NCBI GenBank assembly: GCA_020845495.1
Contig: JADLFM010000104.1
Span: forward strand, 1 to 18,048
DNA from: Chloroflexota bacterium
GTDB lineage: Bacteria > Chloroflexota > UBA6077 > JACCZL01
Length of the DNA stretch: 18,048 nt
Direction of reading: 5' to 3'
Shown here: one piece after another, positions 12,068 through 18,048 of the stretch
Layout: each line of letters begins with the position of its first letter
How positions within the stretch are numbered: the first letter of the stretch is position 1
Translations under genes and position numbers: made by a program
The notes under the pieces: generated by a model
Told to the model about the DNA's origin: nothing
Seen by the model: the letters and a program-made list of their open reading frames with translations, nothing else
Database searches by the model: none

Positions 12068-14491
12068 CTACTCGGCCCTCTCCATGAGCACACTGCCTTC
12101 CTGCCAGGTAACGGCTTCCGGCCGATGAACGTCATCGGGGCCATGATAAGCGAGGAGCCGCAGCGCGTTCGCGATCACGACCAGCGTGCTTCCCTCATGG
12201 ACCAGAACGGCAGGGCCGATGCCGGCGAGTCCGCTGATCGCGCCGGCCACGAGCAGGCCAACGACGCTCAGCGAGAAGTAGAGGTTCTCGTGTATCACGC
12301 CTCTCGCCCGTCGGGACAGGCCCACGGCAAAGGGCAGACGGCCGAGGTCGTCCGCCATGAGCGCGACGTCCGCGGCCTCAAGCGCGGCCGCTGAGCCAGC
12401 TCCGCCCATGGCGATTCCGACGGTGGCCTGGGCGAGGGCGGGCGCGTCGTTGACGCCGTCGCCGACCATGGCCACGCGGCGGTAGCGGGCCAGCAAGTCC
12501 TTGACGACGGCGACTTTGTCCTCAGGCAGGAGTTCGGCGCGTACCTCGTCCACGCCGACTTCTCTCCCGATGGCTTCACCGACGCCCCTGTTGTCGCCAG
12601 TGAGCATCACCATTGGACGGATGCCGAGCTCCCTGAGGCGCGAGAGGATGGCGCGGACGTCGACGCGGGGACGGTCGGCGCCGCCGATCACTCCGAGCCA
12701 GCGGCTGCCGTGCTGGACGACGATGACGCTGGCACCTCCCGCCTGGAGCCGGCCAGCCGTTGCGAGGATGTCCGGCGGGATCTCGATACCACGCTCCTGC
12801 CAGAGCCGGAGGTTGCCGAGGAGCGCCGGCTTGCCCTCAACGGAGGCGCTCACGCCTCGCCCCGTCAGGCTGGAGAGGTCGCCCGCCTCAGGCAGCGTCA
12901 GGCCTTCAGTCTCGGCGCGCTGCACAACCGCCTCGGCGAGCGGATGCTGCGAGCGTCGCTCCACCGCCGCGGCGATTCGCAGCAGTTCCTCGCCTGTCAC
13001 GCCATTGGCTGGCAGGAGCGCTGTCACCTCGGGCTCGCCTACGGTGAGCGTCCCTGTCTTGTCCAGGGCTAGCGCATTCAGCGAGCCAAGGCCTTCCAGA
13101 TAAGCCCCGCCCTTGATCAGGACGCCGTGGCGGGCGGCCTGCGCGATCCCGGCCAGCACCGCAGCAGGTGTACCCAACGCCAAGGCGCAGGGCGACGCCG
13201 CAACTAGTAGCGCCATCCCACGATAGAAGCTTGTCGAGAGGTCCCATAGGCCCACCAGCGGAGGGAGGGTGATCAGCGCCAGGTCGGCGAGAAGAACGGC
13301 AGGGACGACGACTGATTCGAAGCGGTCCGTAAACTGCTGCGTCGGTGCCTTCTGGGTCTGCGCTTCTTCCACGAGCCTGATCACCCGGTCAAGCGTGCGG
13401 TCGCCGGTCGCCCGCGTCGTGCTGACCTCGAGCGCGCCTTCGCCGTTGACAGTTCCGGCAAACACCTGGTCGCCCGTGCCTTTTTCGACCGGCACGGACT
13501 CGCCGGTGATCGGCGCCTGGTTGACGGCGGATTGGCCGGTAAGCACGTTGCCGTCGACTGGGATGCGCTCCGCTGGGCGTACGATAACCGTATCGCCCAA
13601 TCGCACCTCGGCGATCGGGACCTCGACCTCACGGCCTTGGCGAAGGACCCGTGCCAGCGCTGGAGCGAGGTCCGAAAGGGCTCTGATAGCGCCGCGCGCC
13701 CGTCCGAGCGCGTAATGCTCAAGCGCGTGCGCCAGTGAGAACAAGAAGAGCAGGAAAGCGCCCTCGGCCCATTCGCCCAGCACGGCGGCTCCTGCCGCTG
13801 CCAGAAGCATGAGCAGGTCGATATCAAACGTAAAGACCCGGCGCAGCGCGTTTCCGCCGGCGTGGCGGAGCATCTCCCAACCGCCCAGGGCGTAGGCAGC
13901 GGCGTAGAGGGCCACCGCCGCCGGCCGTGGCAGGCCGAGCCAGCCTTCGCCCGCCCACGCGGCCAGCAGCGACGACCCCGCGGCGAGGCTCCAGACCAGT
14001 TCCCTATTCGACTGGTACCAGCCGGGAACCGCCTCGAGCCCCGGCACCGGTGGTGGCAAAGCAGCCACCGGGACTTGCGTGACGCCGTAGCCCATCCGCC
14101 GTAGCTCGGCCTCGATTGCCGCCGGCGCCACCAGGGCGCGCTCGAACTCAACCAGGGCTCGCTGGGCCGGCAGGTTCACCGCCACGTGGACCACCCCATC
14201 GAGCCGCTGCAGGCGCGCTTCGATTCGCCGGGCCGCGTCCTCGGAATCGACCGCTCTCAGCGCCAGGACAACGTGCCCGAACTGCTCCTGAATGCGGGCG
14301 CCGGCTCCCCGGGCCAGACCCTCCAGGCGCGAAAGCGCCATCACCTGGCCGTCGAAGTGTAGGCAAAGAGCCGGCCTGCCCTCGCCATCGACAAGGTGGC
14401 TCAACGTGATTCCAGGTTCTGCGCCCAGGCTCTGCTCCAGGCGGGCAACGCAGGCGTCCCGTTCGTCGGGCACGCCCGGCAGGAGCAGCAT
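12068..14491 (-). CDS. Heavy-metal P-type ATPase, P1B-4-like (SPC/HEGST)
   Basis: The 807-residue product has all P-type landmarks: TGES (329-332) in the actuator, the phosphorylated Asp of DKTGT (477-481), HP (516-517), TGDN (631-634) and GDGVNDAP (677-684). The membrane metal motif is SPC (433-435) rather than CPC, and the late helix carries HEGST (765-769); together these mark the P1B-4 group, whose members export Co(II), Fe(II), Ni(II) or Zn(II). Two N-terminal regions (about 1-70 and 75-138) have the length and pattern of HMA domains (for example RLDGVVHVAVNLPAQRALVEF and IEAELRRMGYGV) but lack the CXXC metal site. The first strand starts right at the chosen ATG, and upstream in-frame codons read DAEKHFDL, so the true start may be slightly earlier at a rare codon. 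Transposase remnants flank it on both sides. Confidence 0.9.
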   Translation of the reverse strand: MLLLPGVPDERDACVARLEQSLGAEPGITLSHLVDGEGRPALCLHFDGQVMALSRLEGLARGAGARIQEQFGHVVLALRAVDSEDAARRIEARLQRLDGVVHVAVNLPAQRALVEFERALVAPAAIEAELRRMGYGVTQVPVAALPPPVPGLEAVPGWYQSNRELVWSLAAGSSLLAAWAGEGWLGLPRPAAVALYAAAYALGGWEMLRHAGGNALRRVFTFDIDLLMLLAAAGAAVLGEWAEGAFLLFLFSLAHALEHYALGRARGAIRALSDLAPALARVLRQGREVEVPIAEVRLGDTVIVRPAERIPVDGNVLTGQSAVNQAPITGESVPVEKGTGDQVFAGTVNGEGALEVSTTRATGDRTLDRVIRLVEEAQTQKAPTQQFTDRFESVVVPAVLLADLALITLPPLVGLWDLSTSFYRGMALLVAASPCALALGTPAAVLAGIAQAARHGVLIKGGAYLEGLGSLNALALDKTGTLTVGEPEVTALLPANGVTGEELLRIAAAVERRSQHPLAEAVVQRAETEGLTLPEAGDLSSLTGRGVSASVEGKPALLGNLRLWQERGIEIPPDILATAGRLQAGGASVIVVQHGSRWLGVIGGADRPRVDVRAILSRLRELGIRPMVMLTGDNRGVGEAIGREVGVDEVRAELLPEDKVAVVKDLLARYRRVAMVGDGVNDAPALAQATVGIAMGGAGSAAALEAADVALMADDLGRLPFAVGLSRRARGVIHENLYFSLSVVGLLVAGAISGLAGIGPAVLVHEGSTLVVIANALRLLAYHGPDDVHRPEAVTWQEGSVLMERAE

Positions 14492-14611
14492 CAGGTCGAA
14501 GTGCTTCTCGGCGTCCAGACAACTAGCTCCTAACTTTCCCTGCGGGCCTCTTCGACGGCGTTACTGGTAGGCACGCAGCGCCCTCTCCAGGTCGTTACGA
14601 GCGTGGCGTGA

Positions 14612-15056
14612 CTAGCTGTAGTTCCCATGAAGGTTGTTTACAGGCGGGTGGGGGGACTGCCCCGCCGTTGCCGCCGTGCGGCCGGCGGCAATTGTAGCGG
14701 TGGAGCCAATGGGGGAGGTCGGCCAGGCGTTCGGCGTTGAAGCGGTACGAACGTGCATACGCCCACTCGGCCTGCAGGCCCTGGATGAGGCGTCCAGCCT
14801 TGCCGTTGGCCCGGGGACGGTAAGGCTGGGTGTGCAGCAGCCCCAGCTGCGCCCGGTCTACGACCGCACGGGAGGCATTGGCGACGGTGTAGCTCTTCGC
14901 ATTGTGCCGGCGCATCGAGTCACCTCGCGCAAGCCCGCGGGAAATCTCCCCGCGATCGTGCAGCGTCGGGATTCCCGGGGCGGCGCCGTCTCGGTGGCAA
15001 GACGTAGCCGCCAGTCTGCTAGACGATCGTGGATCTCGAACTAGGCGGATGCCCAA
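14612..15056 (-). mobile_element. IS481-family transposase remnant with lost catalytic residues
   Basis: The minus strand encodes the C-terminal half of an IS481-type DDE transposase: RRHNAKSYT, LGLLHTQPYRPRANGKAGRL, LQAEWAYARSYRFNAERLAD, LPHWLHRYNCRRPH, then after a frame change PVNNLHGNYS and the TAG at 14612, the family's normal C-terminus. In active members the first piece reads TDN and the second NGKAER; here Asp is His and the catalytic Glu is Gly. The N-terminal half is unrecognisable. Minus-strand sequence back to an ATG near 15171 may be its decayed 5' end, but I cannot align it. The element is dead. Confidence 0.8.
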
Positions 15057-15290
15057 ACGCGCGCGCGTTGTGGCTAAACGACTTCCCCGCTGCCCACATC
15101 CGCAACAGCGGTTCGCCGCAGCTCACCTGCTGTTCCCGCCGGCTCAGCGTCGCCATGCAGCACCTCCACGAGTCGCGATGGCGTTGCTAACCGCTTGAAT
15201 GCACCGCCGTCCGCTTCAGGATCTCGTTTCCATCTAGAGCAGACGGGTCACGTGGCCGACAAGCGCCGTGCGTGCGACCGATCGCACCGC

Positions 15291-16604
15291 TCATTTGTCG
15301 GCCGCGAGCGAGTGGGGAGCCCCTTTGACACCCGCCCAGCGCAGGCCCACCAGCACTATGAGTCCCGCGCCCACAAGCAGCATGCCGAGGGCCATGGCAC
15401 CGGGTTCGAGCTCCGTCAGCATGAGGAGAATGGTCCCAACTCCGATGAGCGGCGTCAGGGGGACGACGCCCAGGTTGCCCGGGATCCTAAAGGGGCGAAT
15501 ACGGTCTGGTTCCGTGAAACGCAAGACAACGACGGTCGCGTTGACCAGTAAGAAGACTACGTACATCGCGAAGTCCGTGACGCTCGCGACCAATCGGAGG
15601 TCGCGGAGCGCGACGAATCCACCGCTGAGGACGGCGCTGAAGAGGATCGCGCGCATCGGCGTGCGGCGACCCTGGTCGATGGAGGCGAGGAATCGAGGCA
15701 GCGATCCCCGGGAGGCCATTCCGTAGAGCAGTCTCGAGGACGCGGTGACGGCAAGGAGCGTGGTGTTCATAGTCGTGAGCATCGCCAGGCCGGCGATGAC
15801 CTGCCCGCTCCGCTCACCGAAGGCCCGGTGCGCCACATCCGCCAGCGGGGTGTTCGATGATGCGAGCGCCTCAACCCCCAGCACGCTGACGGCCGAGACC
15901 GCGACGCCCACGTAGAGCAGGGTCGAAATTCCCAGCGCGAGCAGCAACGCTCGTGGGACGGTGCGCGTCGGATCCTCCGTCTCTTCTGCGAGTGTGATCA
16001 CCTCGTCGAAGCCGATGAAGGCGAAGAACACCAATGCTGCACCGCCAAGGACCCCACTGGGACTCGCCTGCTCGATCAGGTTCACGTTTCCAACGTACCT
16101 GACGCCGATCGCGGTGACGATCAGCAGCCCGGTGATCTGTACCGCGCTCAGCACGAGCGCCAATCGAGCCGATTGCTCGATGCCGATGACCGCAATGGCA
16201 GAAACCAGGGCCAGCAGCGCGAGCGCCCCAATACGGATGTCAATGCTGACGAAGTAGCCGAGGTAGTGGGCGAAGCCCAGCGCGACCGCCGCAGAAGCGA
16301 CGATTAGCGTCACGGTCATCGACCAGCCGGCAGTGAATGCGACCCAGTCAGGAAACGCATGGCGCGTGTACTCATACTCGCCGGCCGCGGTAGGGAACAT
16401 CGAGACCAGCTCCATGTAGCTCAGCGCTGTTAGCACGCTCAGGAGCGCGGCGACGAGGAAGGCAAGCCAGACCGCTGCGCCGGCTTCAGCTGTGGCCGTG
16501 CCGACGAGCACGTACACGCCGGCGCCGATGATGATGCCGACGCCGCCCGCTGTGACTTCAACAAGTCCAAGACTGCGACGCAGCGCCACAGGCGCGTCGG
16601 GCAT
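15291..16604 (-). CDS. APC-superfamily amino-acid permease
   Basis: The 437-residue product has about twelve membrane segments. The first helix has the APC signature GGVGIIIGAGVYVLVG, the substrate loop typical of amino-acid/polyamine/cation transporters. SMFPTAAGEYEYTRHAF and AFIGFDEVITLAEETEDP are the other two family landmarks, the latter resembling cationic amino-acid transporter (CAT/YfnA-type) members. The ATG at 16604 shares its A with the TAA stop of the CDF gene (TAATG), and GAGGTGG lies upstream, so translation is coupled to the metal exporter. Such proteins import amino acids by proton or other exchange; the actual substrate cannot be told. A role for uptake of a metal-chelating amino acid such as histidine would fit the coupling but is speculation. 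Confidence 0.9.
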   Translation of the reverse strand: MPDAPVALRRSLGLVEVTAGGVGIIIGAGVYVLVGTATAEAGAAVWLAFLVAALLSVLTALSYMELVSMFPTAAGEYEYTRHAFPDWVAFTAGWSMTVTLIVASAAVALGFAHYLGYFVSIDIRIGALALLALVSAIAVIGIEQSARLALVLSAVQITGLLIVTAIGVRYVGNVNLIEQASPSGVLGGAALVFFAFIGFDEVITLAEETEDPTRTVPRALLLALGISTLLYVGVAVSAVSVLGVEALASSNTPLADVAHRAFGERSGQVIAGLAMLTTMNTTLLAVTASSRLLYGMASRGSLPRFLASIDQGRRTPMRAILFSAVLSGGFVALRDLRLVASVTDFAMYVVFLLVNATVVVLRFTEPDRIRPFRIPGNLGVVPLTPLIGVGTILLMLTELEPGAMALGMLLVGAGLIVLVGLRWAGVKGAPHSLAADK

Positions 16605-17503
16605 TACCAACCCACCTCGACACAGGTACGGTGGGACTCCGGTTCGATCTGCAGTGTTGCGTGCCCGATGTGGAAACGCTCACGAAGCAGCATTTCGGCA
16701 TCGTCGAGCACGACATGCGGGTCCGCGTGCTCGCTCGTAATCAGGTGTAGCGAGGCCACCTCCATCTCCGAGGTCAGCGTCCACACGTGCAGGTCGTGCA
16801 CGTCGACCACGCCGTCGAGCTTGACCAGTTCGGCTTGGAGAGCGTCGAGATCCAATTCAGGGGGCGCAGCCTGCACGAGCACCCGTAGGGCCTTCAGACC
16901 GAGCCGGGCGGCGCGCGGCAGGATAAAGACGCCGAGCGCCGCCCCGAAGAGCGGGTCGGCATATCGCCATCCGGTGGTCATCATCACGAGCGCTGCAACG
17001 ATGACGCCAATCGATCCCACGAGGTCGGCCAGCACCTCCATGAACGCGCCTTCCACGTTGATGCTTTCGCGGGAACCACGACGCAACAGCCAGAAACCAA
17101 CGACGTTCACGGCCAGTCCGGCAATCGCGACGAAGAGCATCGGTGTGCTTAGCACCTCAGGCGGCGAGCGGAAACGACTGACGGCCTCGATCAACACGTA
17201 GGCGGCGACGCCGAACAGCAGCAGCGCGTTGACGAAGGCGGCCACGATTTCGAGCCGGTACAGGCCGAAGGTGCGATGCGGCGCATGCTCAGCGCGGTTC
17301 GCGCTGGTGATCGCCGCCAGCGCCATGCCGAGGCCGACTGCATCGGTGAGCATGTGGCCGGCATCCGACAGCAGCGCAAGCGAGTTGGTGATGAAGCCGG
17401 CCACGAATTCGATCACGAGGAAGACCACGACAAGCGCGAACGTCAGCATCAAGGGACGCAGGTGGCGGGCCCCTGCCCGGGCCGAGCCATGTTCGTGACT
17501 CAT
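16604..17503 (-). CDS. Cation diffusion facilitator (CzcD/ZitB-like metal exporter)
   Basis: The 299-residue product starts MSHEHGS and has the six-helix CDF membrane domain plus a C-terminal ferredoxin-like regulatory domain. NSLALLSDAGHMLTD in helix 2 supplies His50 and Asp54 (HxxxD). Helix 5 has EGAFMEVLADLVGSIGV, giving Glu156 and Asp160 where many zinc exporters have His and Asp. The C-terminal domain shows VHDLHVWTLTSEMEVASLHL and RFHIGHATLQIEPESH, the usual cytoplasmic zinc-sensing surface. CDF proteins exchange Zn(II), Co(II), Fe(II) or Cd(II) for protons. It is the first gene of a two-gene unit and its stop overlaps the permease start by one base. Metal choice is uncertain, given the Glu in the second site. 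Confidence 0.93.
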   Translation of the reverse strand: MSHEHGSARAGARHLRPLMLTFALVVVFLVIEFVAGFITNSLALLSDAGHMLTDAVGLGMALAAITSANRAEHAPHRTFGLYRLEIVAAFVNALLLFGVAAYVLIEAVSRFRSPPEVLSTPMLFVAIAGLAVNVVGFWLLRRGSRESINVEGAFMEVLADLVGSIGVIVAALVMMTTGWRYADPLFGAALGVFILPRAARLGLKALRVLVQAAPPELDLDALQAELVKLDGVVDVHDLHVWTLTSEMEVASLHLITSEHADPHVVLDDAEMLLRERFHIGHATLQIEPESHRTCVEVGW

Positions 17504-17709
17504 CCAGGTCCATCTTTCATAGTCGTCCCTGGTCGCGATCAGGATACGCGTGCTCTCATGTGGATGCTGGCGCGGAGTCTCAATGGCCTACGGCGCGCAC
17601 CTCTCGACGCACGTGCGGTGGCCATGCTGCGCGCTTAACGCGCGGGATTTGAACCCGATTGACACACAAGCTACCTGCTCTTCGCGGTGGCTCGAAGGAG
17701 GTTCATCGA

Positions 17710-17844
17710 GTGCTTACTGTGATCGCCGTCTCGCCGTCTCGCCGTACGCAGCAAGCGGGCGGAGTTGTCCTGATGGCGACGTCGGGAAGGCTCTGGGGCG
17801 CCGCGGCCCAGAGCGAAGCAGGATCCCAAAGAGCGCGGGCGTGA
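17710..17844 (+). CDS. Possible 44-residue reading frame with strong ribosome site
   Basis: GAAGGAGGT at 17694-17702 stands seven bases before GTG 17710. The frame reads VLTVIAVSPSRRTQQAGGVV and ends QRARA. A tandem 8-bp repeat early in the frame would shift the reading phase if one copy were lost, so this may be the start of a longer gene broken by repeat expansion. No family is recognisable. The ribosome site is the only strong support. Confidence 0.25.
   Translation: MLTVIAVSPSRRTQQAGGVVLMATSGRLWGAAAQSEAGSQRARA
17724..17745. repeat. Tandem 8-bp repeat, 2.75 copies of CGCCGTCT
   Basis: The unit CGCCGTCT occurs twice in full and once in part (CGCCGT), head to tail. Because eight is not a multiple of three, gain or loss of a unit would change the reading frame of any gene here. 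Confidence 0.7.
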
Positions 17845-17889
17845 TGCCAATCACGTTGTACGCCCGCCGAGGAGCCCAGGTTCTGGCGG

Positions 17890-17957
17890 ATGCCGCCTGT
17901 GGAGCTGCTGACCGACCCGCAGATCTGGATCGCCCTGCTCACCACACTGCGCTCGAG
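17890..17957 (+). pseudogene. TerC-family N-terminal fragment
   Basis: From ATG 17890 (or GTG 17899) the frame reads VELLTDPQIWIALLT and, after one missing base, TALE. This matches the conserved N-terminus of TerC/Alx integral membrane proteins (ELLTDPQxWIALLTLTALEIVLGIDN), which act in manganese or tellurite-related metal export. The match stops at GAG 17955-17957, before the conserved GIDN metal site, and unrelated opposite-strand homology begins at the next base. It is therefore a stump, not a gene. Confidence 0.55.
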
Positions 17958-18048
17958 GAGGCGACGCCGCGATGTCGAGTGGTGCGGTATCGCCGCCACG
18001 AGCGGGCCACCGGGCGACCAGCCGCACGAGCAGGACGACGCCGAGCAG
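17958..18048 (-). pseudogene. Second copy of the SHOCT membrane-protein N-terminus, broken
   Basis: Read leftward from the window edge, the minus strand gives LLGVVLLVRLVARWPARGGD and then TAPLDIA, closely parallel to LLAVVLLAWLVAQWPVRGGD then ATPLDIARRRL of the SHOCT-cupredoxin protein at 8290-8955. One missing base after ATCGCG shifts the frame; correcting it restores ARRRL. Homology stops at 17958, where the TerC fragment begins. The beginning of this copy lies beyond the window. It is a paralogue or homologue truncated within the SHOCT motif. Confidence 0.6.

Larger units (their letters stand above)
17504..17889. other. Gene-poor stretch upstream of the CDF gene
   Basis: No convincing gene is seen in these 386 bases apart from a weak 44-codon frame. 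The first part should carry the CDF promoter. A minus-strand segment at 17649-17664 reads GGGTTCAAATCCC, like a tRNA T-arm, but no complete tRNA surrounds it. A short hairpin-capable run GCGCGCTTAACGCGCG is at about 17630-17645. A tandem 8-bp repeat lies at 17724-17745. Confidence 0.5.

Noticed and set aside
12501..13103. Long plus-strand frame opposite the ATPase gene.
   Set aside because: Ser/Arg/Pro-rich shadow; the opposite frame holds all P-type ATPase motifs.
17649..17664. tRNA T-arm-like sequence GGGTTCAAATCCC on the minus strand.
   Set aside because: The outer stem pair mismatches, and no matching acceptor, D or anticodon arms are found upstream; at most a tRNA 3' relic used as an attachment site.
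17806..17877. Minus-strand stretch reading RAYNVIGITPALFGILLRSG, like a membrane segment.
   Set aside because: No start, ribosome site or recognisable continuation; too short to support a gene.
1..18048. CRISPR array, prophage or toxin-antitoxin system.
   Set aside because: No regularly spaced repeats, phage structural proteins or toxin-antitoxin pairs are visible.

Overview
This is a GC-rich bacterial window dominated by copper handling, periplasmic thiol chemistry and metal export. Genes run tightly packed with ATGA, GTGA and TAATG overlaps, and several starts are GTG or TTG. Predicted lipoproteins, CopC/CopD proteins, SHOCT-domain membrane proteins and transposase remnants of actinobacterial type fit Chloroflexota or Actinomycetota. 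No rRNA or other phylogenetic marker is present, so the phylum is an inference.

Region 1 (1-8955) is a coherent copper and redox locus around a divergent gap at 3718-3894. Leftward from it run a lipoprotein joining a FixH/YtkA-like domain to a thioredoxin-like domain with a C-X4-C motif, a polytopic membrane protein, a small two-helix membrane protein, a TlpA/ResA thioredoxin and the start of a second, lipoprotein-type TlpA cut by the window edge. Rightward run a His-motif membrane-anchored protein, a small lipoprotein, a CopC protein and a giant fusion (CopC, CopD, YtkA-like, cytochrome c, PCuAC-like). A SHOCT-cupredoxin protein faces this operon from the right. Together these could bind, reduce, move and deliver copper outside the membrane, for example to a cytochrome oxidase. 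This is inference from domain content and neighbourhood.

Region 2 (8956-10960) holds a decayed solute-binding-protein remnant, then a visibly AT-richer HXXEE membrane protein translationally coupled to a TetR regulator. Upstream of tetR is a striking perfect 15-bp inverted repeat. The pair looks like a recently acquired cassette.

Region 3 (10960-15200) is a P1B-4-type metal ATPase gene between a broken IS3-family transposase on the left and a broken IS481-family transposase on the right, with a 44-codon reading frame at the ATPase 3' side.

Region 4 (15291-17503) is a two-gene operon: a CDF cation exporter overlapping an APC-family amino-acid permease.

Region 5 (17504-18048) is gene-poor. 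It ends in a scar where the first residues of a TerC-type protein abut, base to base, a second copy of the SHOCT protein N-terminus on the opposite strand.
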